In this document: positions 43,362-51,552 of the stretch, in pieces
How the letters are laid out: the number at the start of each line of letters is the position of its first letter
How positions within the stretch are numbered: the first letter of the stretch is position 1
Origin: Actinomadura sp. J1-007
GTDB taxonomy: Bacteria; Actinomycetota; Actinomycetes; Streptosporangiales; Streptosporangiaceae
Assembly: GCF_009793335.1 (NCBI RefSeq)
Contig: NZ_WING01000001.1
Span: 5,456,001-5,520,000 of the forward strand
Reading direction: 5' to 3'
DNA: 64,000 nucleotides
Notes under the pieces: model-generated
Database searches by the model: none
Told to the model about the DNA's origin: nothing
What the model saw: the letters and a program-made list of their open reading frames with translations, nothing else
Translations under genes and position numbers: made by a program

Positions 43362-44456
43362 TCAGAGGCCTGCGTAGGAGTGGAGGCCCGAACCCCAGAG
43401 GTTGACGCCGACCAGGTTGAACAGCAGGCAGCCGTAGCCGGCCAGGGCGATGACGGCGGCCTTGCGTCCGCTCCAGCCCTTGGTGGTCTGGGCGTGCAGG
43501 TACGCGGCGTACACGACCCAGGTGATGAACGCCCAGGTCTCCTTGGGGTCCCAGCCCCAGTAGCGGCCCCAGGCGTTGTCGGCCCAGATCGCCCCGGCGA
43601 TGATCGCGAACGTCCACACCGGGAACGCGAACATCAGGGTCTGGCGGGCGAGCCGTTCGAGGGTGGCCGCGCCCGGCAGGCGCGAGGCCAGCGCGGCGAC
43701 GGAGGGACGGGCCGCAGGGCGGTCGGCCGGGCGTTCGGCCGGACGGTCGGCCGGGTCTTCGGGCGCGGGAACGGCGCGCAGGCGGTACAGGTAGAGCGCG
43801 GTGAGGGCGGTGGCGACGGTGAAGCCGCCCGAGGCGGCGATCGCGGCCAGCACGTGGATGGCGAGCCAGTACGAGTGCAGGGACGGCTGGAGCGGGTCGA
43901 TCGGCGTGTAGAGCGTGGTGGTGGCCAGCCCGAGCGCGACGACCACCGGGAACATCACGAACGCGCCCAGGTAGAACGTCCGCTTGCGTACGAACAGCAC
44001 GAGCAGCGCCGACACCGCGGTGAACGTGACGGCGCAGATGAACTCGTACATGTTCGCCCACGGCACGCGCCCGGCGGCGAGGCCGCGGGTGGCGAGGGCG
44101 GTCAGGTGGACGGCCCAGCCGAGCGCGGTCAGGCCGAGCGCGTAGCGGCCGAGGGAGTCGGCGGTGAACATCCGCTGCTCGGGCTCGCCTTCGCCTTCGC
44201 CTTCGCCGTCGTCTTCGGAGGCAGAGGCGGAGGAGGCGGGCGGTGGAGGGCCCGGTCTGGCGGCCGTTCCGCCTCCGGCCGCGACGAGGACGCGTTCGGG
44301 AGACTCGGCCAAGGCTTCCGTCTTGGTCTTGGCCTCGGTCCTGGTGCGGCGGTAAGCGAAGACGGCGGCGAACGCCAGGGCCGCGAAGGTGTAGAGGGCG
44401 GTCGCCCCGTTGGTCAGGCTGTCGCTCCAGGTCGCGAGCGTGGAATCGGGCGGCAT
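43362..44456 (-). CDS. ccsB: Cytochrome c biogenesis protein CcsB/ResC
   Basis: 364 residues. The first TM helix is followed by a charged, low-complexity linker (about residues 40-95, with repeated Gly-Glu). The CcsA/CcsB core then has the haem-handling WWD-type motif AWGRYWGWDPKETWAFITWV and external His residues (SLHSYWLAIHVLAAIAASGG; TKGWSG; LHSYAGL). A second linker contains RPAERPADRPAARP repeats. It is part of the System II synthetase that attaches haem to apocytochrome c on the outer membrane face. The usual partner ResB/CcsA-type gene is not adjacent. Confidence 0.92.
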   Translation of the reverse strand: MPPDSTLATWSDSLTNGATALYTFAALAFAAVFAYRRTRTEAKTKTEALAESPERVLVAAGGGTAARPGPPPPASSASASEDDGEGEGEGEPEQRMFTADSLGRYALGLTALGWAVHLTALATRGLAAGRVPWANMYEFICAVTFTAVSALLVLFVRKRTFYLGAFVMFPVVVALGLATTTLYTPIDPLQPSLHSYWLAIHVLAAIAASGGFTVATALTALYLYRLRAVPAPEDPADRPAERPADRPAARPSVAALASRLPGAATLERLARQTLMFAFPVWTFAIIAGAIWADNAWGRYWGWDPKETWAFITWVVYAAYLHAQTTKGWSGRKAAVIALAGYGCLLFNLVGVNLWGSGLHSYAGL

Positions 44457-44484
44457 GGTTCTCCCTTGGTGGGTCGATCGCGTT

Positions 44485-45246
44485 CTATGAGTCGAGCGCG
44501 TTGCGGTACGCGCGGGCGGCGAGGGCGAGGCAGCAGGCCCCGAACGCGGCCGAGCCCGCCAGGCGCAGCGCGATGCCCGTCCAGTCGGGGTCGGCGGTCA
44601 GGGCGGACGCGAGCGCGTCGATGTCGTAGGCGAGGGGCACGGCGGCGCGGAACGGTGCGAGGCCGTCCGGGAGCGAGTCCGGTGGGATCAGGCCGAAGAA
44701 GATGACGGCGGTGAGGCCGAGCTGCCCGGTGATCGCGGCGGTCTCGGGCCGGGACGGGCCGAGCCCGCTGAGCGCGCCGAGCCCGCTGTAGGTGAGGCCG
44801 GACGTCAGCGCCGCCGGGACCAGCACCCACAGGTGGGTGGCGGGGAGCGAGAACAGCGCCGTCCCCGCGGCGGCGGTCAGGACGATGCCGGGCACGGCGA
44901 ACGTCGCGTAGCAGGAGCAGAAGCCCAGGACCACCGCGGCGGGGCGGACGGGCAGCGTGCCGAAGTAGTCCAGGCCGCCGCCCGCCCGTACGGCCGCGAG
45001 GCGCTGGGCGAGCAGGTTCCAGGCGATGAACGCGACGACCGAGAGGACCGCTCCGGAGACGACCGCGGCGCGCGACCCCTCGCCCGCGGTCCGGCCGATG
45101 CCGTGCAGCAGGACCAGGATCGCCAGCGACTGGACGGTGGCGACGAGGACCACCGCGCCGCCGCCCGCGCGGGCCCGGCCGAGCTGGGCGGTGTGCACGG
45201 CGGCGATGGTGGCCGGCGCTCCCGGGCCCGTGCGCGCGACGGCCAT
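44485..45246 (-). CDS. ABC-2 type exporter permease
   Basis: 253 residues from ATG 45246, whose first base is shared with the TGA of the ATPase gene. There are about six hydrophobic segments (VATVQSLAILVLLHGIG, AVLSVVAFIAWNLLAQRL, VLGFCSCYATFAVPGIVL, ...) with LDYFGTLPVRP in the first cytosolic stretch, typical of ABC-2 permeases. It pairs with the following ATPase to export an unknown substrate. It is regulated with it, probably by the divergent TetR. Confidence 0.88.
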   Translation of the reverse strand: MAVARTGPGAPATIAAVHTAQLGRARAGGGAVVLVATVQSLAILVLLHGIGRTAGEGSRAAVVSGAVLSVVAFIAWNLLAQRLAAVRAGGGLDYFGTLPVRPAAVVLGFCSCYATFAVPGIVLTAAAGTALFSLPATHLWVLVPAALTSGLTYSGLGALSGLGPSRPETAAITGQLGLTAVIFFGLIPPDSLPDGLAPFRAAVPLAYDIDALASALTADPDWTGIALRLAGSAAFGACCLALAARAYRNALDS

Positions 45247-46292
45247 CACCCCTCCTCGGAGTCGCAGGCCAGCAGGACGTCCTCCAGGCTGGGCGGCGCG
45301 AGGCCGAAGTCGTCGAGGGCCGCGTACGCGGGGCCGTTGAGGATGCCGGCCAGGACGTCCTGCGCCTCGGCGACCGGGAGCCGCACCGTCCAGCGGCGGC
45401 CGCGCCGCAGCACCGTGCCGCCGAGGCCGGCCGGGTCGATCGCGGGCTCGTCCCGCCAGGCCAGGTCGAGGCGGACGAGCCCGCCGAACCGCTCCTTGAG
45501 CCGCCCCGGGGTGCCGAGGGCGGCGGGGCGCCCGGCGTGCAGGACCAGCACGCGGTCGAGGACGGTCTCGGCCTCCAGGACGTTGTGCGTCACCAGCAGC
45601 ACCGCCGCCCCGCCGGAGCGGCGCCGGTCCAGCGCGTCCCAGACCGTGCGGCGCGCGTCCAGGTCGAGGCCGGTGGTCGGTTCGTCCAGGACGAGCAGGG
45701 GCCGTTCCCCGGCGAGGGCGGTCGCGACGCCGACGAGCCTGCGCTGCCCGCCGGAGAGGCGCCCGACGCGGTCGTCCGCGATCGCGGCCAGGGCGAGCTC
45801 GGCCACCAGGTCGTCGGCCTGCGCGCGGGCCGCCGCGCGGGGCAGGCCGCGCAGCCGCCCGGTCGTCTCCAGAGCGGTGCGCACCGACATGTCGGCCAGC
45901 GCCGACTCGCGCTGCGGCAGGTACGCCAGGTGGACGGCGGCGTGCGCGGAACGGGCCGTCACGTCGGTCCCGTCCAGCAGGACCCGGCCCGTGTCGGGGC
46001 GCAGCAGCCCCACGAGCATCCGGACGAGGGTCGTCTTGCCCGCGCCGTTGCGTCCCAGCACCCCGAAGACCTCGCCCGGACGGACGTTCAGCGTCACGCC
46101 GTCCACCGCCGGACGGGACGCGCCGGCGTACGAACGGCTCAGCGCGGTCGCCTCGCAGACCGCTCGCGAGGCTTCGCGCGCGCGGCCGTGCGCGTCGTCC
46201 CCTCGCGCGTCGTCTCCGTGCGCGTCGTCCCCTCGCGGGGGCGGCGAGGCCGTGGATTCGGTCCTGCTGCGGGATGCCACGCAGCACACCAT
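45246..46292 (-). CDS. ABC-2 type exporter ATPase
   Basis: Up to 348 residues. Walker A VLGRNGAGKTTLVRMLVGLL, Q-loop YLPQRES, signature GRLSGGQRRLVGVATALAG, Walker B LLVLDEPTTGLDLDARR and switch His LLVTHNVLEA are intact. A C-terminal extension follows. The N-terminal 35 residues are low-complexity (GDDAHGDDARGDDAHG, encoded by 15-bp repeats) and the ATG at 46292 lacks a ribosome site, so translation may be leaderless or start further in. It is coupled to the permease by TGATG. Confidence 0.88.
   Translation of the reverse strand: MVCCVASRSRTESTASPPPRGDDAHGDDARGDDAHGRAREASRAVCEATALSRSYAGASRPAVDGVTLNVRPGEVFGVLGRNGAGKTTLVRMLVGLLRPDTGRVLLDGTDVTARSAHAAVHLAYLPQRESALADMSVRTALETTGRLRGLPRAAARAQADDLVAELALAAIADDRVGRLSGGQRRLVGVATALAGERPLLVLDEPTTGLDLDARRTVWDALDRRRSGGAAVLLVTHNVLEAETVLDRVLVLHAGRPAALGTPGRLKERFGGLVRLDLAWRDEPAIDPAGLGGTVLRRGRRWTVRLPVAEAQDVLAGILNGPAYAALDDFGLAPPSLEDVLLACDSEEG
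46187..46231. repeat. 15-bp tandem repeats in the ABC ATPase N-terminus
   Basis: Three 15-bp units: 46187-46201 and 46217-46231 are identical (CGTGCGCGTCGTCCC), and 46202-46216 differs at four bases. On the minus strand they encode GDDAH/GDDAR units. Confidence 0.7.
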
Positions 46293-46320
46293 ACAGACGC
46301 TTTGTATCTACGTCTTGTAG
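46291..46320. promoter_or_regulatory. Dyad between ABC exporter and TetR genes
   Basis: ATACA (46291-46295) and TGTAT (46303-46307) form a dyad with 7-bp spacer; a wider imperfect pair TACAGACG / CGTCTTGTA (46292-46320) overlaps it. The position, at the 5' end of the ATPase gene and 96 bp before the TetR ATG, fits a TetR operator. Confidence 0.45.
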
Positions 46321-46415
46321 TACCACCCTGTAGCGCGCCAGGACGTTCCGCCGGGGCCCGCCGGGAGGGCCGTCCACGCTGGTCAGCGGACGGCGCGGAA
46401 CGGGAGTCGCCTACG

Positions 46416-47021
46416 ATGCAGAGCGTGCCCCGCATCTCCGGATCCCTCGATCAGCACCGCACCGCCATGCGCGAGCGGATCCTGGTCGCGGTGCGGGAGA
46501 TCATGACCGCCGACGGCGTCGACAGGCTGTCCATGGCGGAGGTGGCGAACCGCTCGGGCCTCAACCGCAGCGTCGTCTACAACTACTTCGAGGACGTGCG
46601 GGCGCTGCTGATCGCCCACGCCGAGCACGAGACGGCGCGCTTCACCGAGGAGCTCGACCGGGCCCTGGCCGGCGCCGACGGCCCCACCGAGCGCATCACG
46701 GTGTACGTCCGCCGGCAGCTCGCCGACTTCGCCGCGCACCCGCAGCCCGCCGGCCCCGAGCTGGCCACCCTGCTCGGCCCGGACGGCTACGAGCAGATGC
46801 ACGCGCACGTCGGCCCGCTCGGGCGGATTCTCACCGGGATCATCCGCGACGGCGTGGACTCCGGCGAGTTCGCGCCCTGCGACCCCGCCGAGACCGCCCA
46901 CCTCGTGCACGCCTGCCTCGGCGCCGAGCGCTACCCGCTCGGCCAGGGCGCCCGCGAGCTGGAGCCGACCGTCGAACGGGTCACCACGTTCGTCCTGCGC
47001 AGCCTCGGCACCGGCGGGTGA
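46416..47021 (+). CDS. TetR-family regulator of the ABC exporter
   Basis: 201 residues from ATG 46416. The HTH lies at residues 18-65 (RERILVAVREIMTADGVDRL, SMAEVANRSGLNRSVVYNYF). The C-terminal domain has RQLADFAAHPQPAGPELATL and CDPAETAHLVHACLGAERYP, with a single Cys pair that could sense a ligand. It is divergent from the ABC-2 exporter operon, so regulation of that exporter is the natural inference. Confidence 0.9.
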   Translation: MQSVPRISGSLDQHRTAMRERILVAVREIMTADGVDRLSMAEVANRSGLNRSVVYNYFEDVRALLIAHAEHETARFTEELDRALAGADGPTERITVYVRRQLADFAAHPQPAGPELATLLGPDGYEQMHAHVGPLGRILTGIIRDGVDSGEFAPCDPAETAHLVHACLGAERYPLGQGARELEPTVERVTTFVLRSLGTGG

Positions 47022-47666
47022 CGAGGGCGACCGGTCCCGGAGGTGACGGTGTTGCCTCCGGCGGGCCATTGACGGACCGGCCGCCGCGAACGACGCGCGC
47101 GGGCGTGCCCGTGATCCGGGCACCGGCCGACCGTCGCCGTGCCGTTTCGCGGACGCGCTCCATTCCGCGGCGGTCGTAACGACGGGTGCGGGCCGGCCGC
47201 CCGCCGATGTGCGGTAGTCGTTATCCGTTCCCGCACTTGTGCGCCTTCGGGAATATCCGGCGGACGGCCCGCGGGAATTGTCTGGACCGCTTCGTGTCAG
47301 CGCATTGCCGTCATACCCGCCGCCATGTATACGCTATTAAGTGAGGCCGTGGTCGATTACAGAAGGTTGACTTTGGCGTGCGAAGCGTTGTCGTCCGTAT
47401 CGCTTCCAAACCCTTACCGTGCGATGGCCGTTCCCTCCGCCGCCCCGGCGGTCGTGGCCGGAACGTTCCGTTCGCAGTAGCCGCAGACGGGGGCGTCCCC
47501 TTCTGCCGCGTCCGCCGGCGCCCGCCCGCACGGTGCGCCGGCCGCGCCGGATGAGCGGTGAGTACGAGTCGGGGATCGTCCGGGCGGAGCGTGGTCCAGA
47601 GGATGTTGCAGGGGGTGTCCTGATGGCGCGAGAAAGGCGGGCAACACTTTTCCGGCGGGGGGTCGC
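47022..47666. other. 645-bp gene-free region with lower-GC segments
   Basis: No convincing gene on either strand. A 7-bp stem CCGGAGG/CCTCCGG at 47039-47063 may end the TetR transcript. From about 47200 to 47420 the base composition is clearly less GC-rich than the flanks and holds TTGACT (within AAGGTTGACTTTGG) as a possible -35 for the response-regulator transcript. A regulatory RNA cannot be excluded, but no conserved fold is recognised. Confidence 0.5.
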
Positions 47667-48344
47667 ATGCCGATTCGGGTGATCGTCTATGACCAACAGA
47701 CCCTCACCTTGCTCGGAGTGCGCGCGATATTCGAGCCGGAGCGCGACCTCGAAATCGCCGGGGAGACCCGCGACGCCAGGCGGCTGCCCGCCCTGGTGCG
47801 CGAGCGGCGCCCGGACGCGGTGCTCGTCGGCCTGCCGCTGCCCGACCTGGAGGTCCTGGAACTGGTCAGGCGGGTCCTCGCGGCCGGGGACGGCGACGGC
47901 CCGAGCCTGGTGGTGATGGCGTCCCCGAAGCACGAGGGCTCGCTGCTCGACGCGCTGCGCGCGGGCGTGCGGGGCGTGGCGAGCAAGGAGAGCCCGCCGT
48001 CGGAGCTCGTCCGGACGGTCCGGGCGGTGGCGGCGGGCGGGGCGGTGCTCACGGCCACCATGACCGGCCACCTGCTCGACTGGGCCGCGCGGGTCCCGAT
48101 GGCGAGCGCGGTGCGCGACGCGGTCGTGGAACGGCTCAGCGAGCGCGAGCGGCGCGTCCTGGAACTGGTGTCCAGCGGTCTGTCGGACGCCGAGGTCGCG
48201 GCCGAGCTGCACGTCTCCACCGCGACGGTGCGCTCCCACATGCACCACGTGACCGTGAAGCTGGGCATGTCGGGACGGACGCAGGTGGTGGCGTTCGCCT
48301 ATCGCCAGGGACTGATGGTGGAAGAGCCCGCGGGAGGAGGCTGA
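47667..48344 (+). CDS. Atypical NarL/LuxR-type response regulator lacking the phospho-Asp
   Basis: 225 residues from ATG 47667. The receiver domain begins RVIVYDQQTLTLLGVRAIFE, where the usual acidic pair is Tyr8-Asp9. At the phosphorylation strand the sequence is DAVLVGLPLPDLE, with Gly55 where NarL-type regulators have the accepting Asp. Lys107 (GVASKES) is kept. The C-terminal GerE HTH (LSERERRVLELVSSGLSDAE, VSTATVRSHMHHVTVKLGMS) is normal. It should bind DNA without classical phosphorylation. No kinase gene adjoins it. A strong terminator follows. Confidence 0.92.
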   Translation: MPIRVIVYDQQTLTLLGVRAIFEPERDLEIAGETRDARRLPALVRERRPDAVLVGLPLPDLEVLELVRRVLAAGDGDGPSLVVMASPKHEGSLLDALRAGVRGVASKESPPSELVRTVRAVAAGGAVLTATMTGHLLDWAARVPMASAVRDAVVERLSERERRVLELVSSGLSDAEVAAELHVSTATVRSHMHHVTVKLGMSGRTQVVAFAYRQGLMVEEPAGGG

Positions 48345-48368
48345 CCCTCCGTTCTCCGGGCGCGTCAG

Positions 48369-48403
48369 GAAACGGGGGAGGCCGATCCGGCCTCCCCCGT
48401 TTC
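48369..48403 (+). terminator. Strong terminator of the response-regulator gene
   Basis: GAAACGGGGGAGGCCG (48369-48384) pairs perfectly over 16 bp with CGGCCTCCCCCGTTTC (48388-48403) around ATC. Confidence 0.93.
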
Positions 48404-48412
48404 ATGCTTACC

Positions 48413-48445
48413 GGTTGCTCTTGCGAACTTGTCGCAAGAGCAACC
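48413..48445. promoter_or_regulatory. 13-bp perfect inverted repeat next to the terminator
   Basis: GGTTGCTCTTGCG (48413-48425) and CGCAAGAGCAACC (48433-48445) are exact reverse complements with spacer AACTTGT. It is only 9 bp past the terminator and lacks a T-tract, so it may be an operator for the next transcription unit or a second hairpin. The rest of 48446-48768 shows no gene. Confidence 0.6.
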
Positions 48446-48768
48446 ATGATGCATATTGGGAACGAGCGGCTTCCCCTTCCCGGCCCGCTCCGGCCCGGCC
48501 GGCCGATGAGCTGGAATTTCGGCCGGGCTTCCACAGATGTGGAAATGGCCGCGCCGTTCCCTGCGCACCGGTGGAGGATTCCCCGGATCGCGCCGCCACG
48601 CCGTTGAGTGCGCGCCGAACGTTATGTGCAGCGCCGCCGGGAACGGCTCAATGGCTGTCGATCCGCCGCCGGGCGAAGATCAGCGACGTGTTGAAGACAG
48701 CCGCGCGCCGAGCAGATTACCGTGACATCGGTCCAAGCGAGTCGAAGACGCCAGGAAAAGCTTGATGA

Positions 48769-50097
48769 ATGGCTGGGGCGATGTGCGCGCAAATGTGTAG
48801 GCAGGACGTCGCGGATTCCTCTTCCTCCGCTTCTCCCTCTTCGGTCGGATCGACGGGACGGCGACTCCACCCGCCCAAGCCCCCGTTCCCCGGCCCCGGC
48901 GCGGACCCCCTTCCGGGCGGGCGCCCGCTCGGGGGGCCGCGCGCCAGGGGCGCGCTCGGGGAGGGCAGGCTGGTGGCCGTTCCGAACGCGCCCCACGGGC
49001 ACGCCCAGCGCACCGAGCTGGCGCTCCGCCGCCTGCACCGGTTGATCGCCCCGCGGTTCGCGCGCGCCGAGCCGAGGGACCGCGCGTTCGCCTTCCTGCG
49101 CGGCATGGTCCTGTCCGCCGACCGCCGCAACGGCAGGCAGCTCGCCGAGAACGCGGGGGAGGCCCGGCCCGACGGCATGCAGCGGCTGCTGACGACGGCC
49201 CGGTGGGACGCCGACGAGCTGCGGGACGACCTGCGCGGCATCGTCGTCGAGCACTTCGGCGACCCGCGCGCGGCGCTGGTGCTGAACGAGGAGGCGTTCG
49301 CCAAGAAGGGCGACCGCTCCGTCGGCGTGCGGCGGCAGTTCTCGGCGGCGGCCGGGGGAGTGGAGAACTGCCAGGTCGCCGTCTTCCTCACCTACGCCGC
49401 GCCGCGAGCGCAGGCCATCGTGGACCGGGAGCTCTACCTCCCGCCGGAGTGGGCGGGGGACCCGGTCCGCCGAGCGCGGGCGCACGTCCCCGCCGACGTC
49501 CCGTACCGGAGCCGCGGAAGGCTCGGCTGGGAGATGGTCGAACGCGCCCTGGACGCCCGCACGCCCGCCGCCTGGGTCGCCGCGGAGGCGCCGTTCGGGC
49601 ACGACGCGGCCCTGCGCGGACGGCTCGACGAGCGCGGGGTCCCCTACGTCCTCGGCGTGCGGACGGAGCCGCGCTCCCGGAGCCGCCAGGACGGCCGGAG
49701 GCCGCGCGGCGTCCCCGAGGACGCCATCGCCTCCATCCCGGCGAACGAGTGGCAGCGCACCGTCCACCACGACGATCCGGTGCGGCACGGGCTCGCGGGC
49801 CACGCCGCGCGGGTGCTCCTCGGGCGTCCCGGCGGTGACGGCCTCGAACGCTGGCTGCTCGTCCGCCGCGACGGCCGCGGGACGCGCGCGTACGTGTGCG
49901 CCGCGCCGAGGGCCACGTCCCTGCGCGAGCTGGCCGAGGTCGCCCGCCAGGCCGAGCGCGCCCCGCTGTGCGCGGCCGCCGCCCGCCGCGAGGTCGGGCT
50001 CGACCACTACGAGGTGCGGCTCTGGAGGGCCTGGTACCGCTACATCACCCTGGGCCTGCTGGCCCACGCCGGGGTCACGCTGGCCGCCGCCGCCTGA
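48769..50097 (+). CDS. IS701-family transposase relative with lost catalytic residues
   Basis: Up to 442 residues; the first about 75 are low-complexity and the true start may be later than ATG 48769. From residue 80 it follows IS701-type transposases closely: NGRQLAENAGEARPDGMQRL, RWDADELRDDLRGIVVEHFG, SVGVRRQFSAAAGGVENCQV, IVDRELYLPPEWAGDPVRRA and REVGLDHYEVRLWRAWYRYI. The first catalytic Asp (V-L-D-E-T-G-F in active enzymes) is Asn173 in VLNEEAFAKKG. The second (G-D-x-x-Y-G) is Glu273 in AAEAPFG. The final Glu (about 408) remains. The frame is intact, yet transposition is unlikely, suggesting decay or domestication. Confidence 0.82.
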   Translation: MAGAMCAQMCRQDVADSSSSASPSSVGSTGRRLHPPKPPFPGPGADPLPGGRPLGGPRARGALGEGRLVAVPNAPHGHAQRTELALRRLHRLIAPRFARAEPRDRAFAFLRGMVLSADRRNGRQLAENAGEARPDGMQRLLTTARWDADELRDDLRGIVVEHFGDPRAALVLNEEAFAKKGDRSVGVRRQFSAAAGGVENCQVAVFLTYAAPRAQAIVDRELYLPPEWAGDPVRRARAHVPADVPYRSRGRLGWEMVERALDARTPAAWVAAEAPFGHDAALRGRLDERGVPYVLGVRTEPRSRSRQDGRRPRGVPEDAIASIPANEWQRTVHHDDPVRHGLAGHAARVLLGRPGGDGLERWLLVRRDGRGTRAYVCAAPRATSLRELAEVARQAERAPLCAAAARREVGLDHYEVRLWRAWYRYITLGLLAHAGVTLAAAA

Positions 50098-50197
50098 CTC
50101 CCCGCTCCCTGACTTTCCGCCCCGGGACCCGCCGCGCGGACGGCGCGGCGTTCCGGCCCCACCCCGTACGGACCCCGAATCCCCGGGAGGCACCGCC

Positions 50198-50671
50198 ATG
50201 CACGAGATCACCGACGACGGGCTCCGGCGCGGCCTGGCGGAGCGGCTCGGCCGCTACCGCGAGCTGCGCGAGCGCCTCGGCCCCGAACGCGCCCGCGAGG
50301 CGATGCTGGAGGGCCTCCCCGAGAAGCAGGCCGCGCGGCTCGGCCCGGCCGTCGAGGGCGAACGCCTCGCGGCCGGCATGGCCCGCGCCCTGCCGTGGCT
50401 GGAGGCGGCGGGACTCGTCCACGAGGTGGTGGACGACTCGCGGCCGGGCGAGGACGCCGCGCTGGAGATCGCCCTGACCTGCACCTGCGCCACCGCGGCC
50501 GAGGTGCTCGGCCTCGACCCGCGGGCGGCCGAGCCGCTGCTGTGCGACCTGGAGGCGGAGGCGACCCGGCGGGCGTTCCCCGGCCTGGACGTCCGCGCCC
50601 TCGCGCACCGGACCGGCGGCGGGCGCGTCTGCGTCTTCCGCTACCGCCGCGACATCCCGCCGGCCCGGTGA
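50198..50671 (+). CDS. Hypothetical protein with Cys-rich core
   Basis: 157 residues from ATG 50198, six bases after GGGAGG. It starts with a helical region rich in Arg/Glu/Leu (LAERLGRYRELRERLGPERA), then ALPWLEAAGLVHEVVDDSRP. A conserved-looking segment ALTCTCATAAEVLGLDPRAA holds closely spaced Cys residues, followed by PLLCDLEAEATRRAFPGLDV and RVCVFRYRRD. Four Cys in two clusters could bind a metal. I do not recognise the family. It follows the IS701-like gene by 100 bp. Confidence 0.65.
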   Translation: MHEITDDGLRRGLAERLGRYRELRERLGPERAREAMLEGLPEKQAARLGPAVEGERLAAGMARALPWLEAAGLVHEVVDDSRPGEDAALEIALTCTCATAAEVLGLDPRAAEPLLCDLEAEATRRAFPGLDVRALAHRTGGGRVCVFRYRRDIPPAR

Positions 50672-50753
50672 CGTCCCGCCACCGCGGCGGACGGTCCGGA
50701 CGGCGTGACACCGGCCGGGGCGACGGACGTCCCGGCCCGACCTGGAGGTGACC

Positions 50754-51380
50754 ATGAGACTCGATCTGACGGCCGTCCACCGGCGGCTCGGCTGGCGCGC
50801 GCAGGCGGCGATCGCCGGCGTCGGCGCGCTGCTGGCCAGTGCGGGCGACTACCGCGCCGGGGTGCTGGCGGCGCACATCCCGGTGGTCCTGACCCGGCTG
50901 AACAGGGACGCGCTGACGGCGCCGGTCCTGCCGGACGGGAAGGTGTCGTTCGCGTTCTACGGCGTGATCGACGCGCCGGGGGAGAAGCGGACGGTGCGGG
51001 CCGACCTGGAGCAGGACGACGTCCTGTACGTCGAGATGCTGATCCCCAAGCTCGCGCCGGAGACCGGGATCGAACCGGAGAGGCTGCCGTCGCTGACGCT
51101 GGTCGCGCCGTCGGGGAAGCGCGAGGTGTTCACGGCCAACCGCAGCGAGACGTTCGACGAGCCGTACACCGACACGTCCTACATCAGCTACAGCATCGGC
51201 CGCATGTCCGCCGAGAAGGGCACCTACACGATGGAGATCCTCGGTGAGGTGCCCGCGCGGTTCGTGCTGGCCGTCGGCGAGGAGGAGCGCCCCGGCGAGG
51301 TGATGAAGGGCGAGATCGCCGACATCGCCGACGTGCACGAGTGGTACCGGACGCCTCCCGAGGCGGCGCCCGCCGGTTAG
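50754..51380 (+). CDS. Hypothetical protein with N-terminal signal anchor
   Basis: 208 residues from ATG 50754, directly after GGAGGTG. Residues 10-28 are weakly hydrophobic (AQAAIAGVGALLASAG) and may be a signal anchor. The rest looks beta-rich (VSFAFYGVIDAPGEKRTVRA, VLYVEMLIPKLAPETGIEPE, YTDTSYISYSIGRMSAEKGT, YTMEILGEVPARFVLAVGEE), resembling a bacterial immunoglobulin-like or PPC-type extracellular domain. There is no known function. It is convergent with the DHA2 pump across 172 bp that contain a 16-bp direct repeat (51506-51521, 51523-51538). Confidence 0.65.
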   Translation: MRLDLTAVHRRLGWRAQAAIAGVGALLASAGDYRAGVLAAHIPVVLTRLNRDALTAPVLPDGKVSFAFYGVIDAPGEKRTVRADLEQDDVLYVEMLIPKLAPETGIEPERLPSLTLVAPSGKREVFTANRSETFDEPYTDTSYISYSIGRMSAEKGTYTMEILGEVPARFVLAVGEEERPGEVMKGEIADIADVHEWYRTPPEAAPAG

Positions 51381-51552
51381 CCGCGACGGAAGGGGAACGC
51401 ACGATGAGCCGGATGGAGCGTGCACGGCGGCCGCGGGACACCGCGGACTGCTCGGCCACGCCCATCCGGCCGTGCGGGGCCGCCCGCCGCGCCCGTCCGG
51501 CCGTCGCGGCGGCCCCGCGTGCGCGGCGGCCCCGCGTGGGCGGCGGGACCGT

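Noticed and set aside
46187..46231. Repeat array as a CRISPR or regulatory repeat
   Set aside because: The 15-bp units have no spacers and are simply part of the ATPase N-terminal coding sequence.
47551..47682. A 43-codon frame (MSGEYESGIVRAERGPEDVA...) overlapping the response-regulator start
   Set aside because: No ribosome site, overlaps the regulator start in another frame, and has no recognisable family; not strong enough to call as a leader peptide.
48769..50097. Complete active insertion sequence
   Set aside because: No terminal inverted repeats or target duplication were seen, and two catalytic acids are replaced.
51404..51552. Possible small gene starting MSRMERARRPRDTADCSATP after GGAAGGGG
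   Set aside because: The product is an Arg/Ala/Pro low-complexity string that then runs antisense through the MFS gene; it looks like chance coding in GC-rich DNA.
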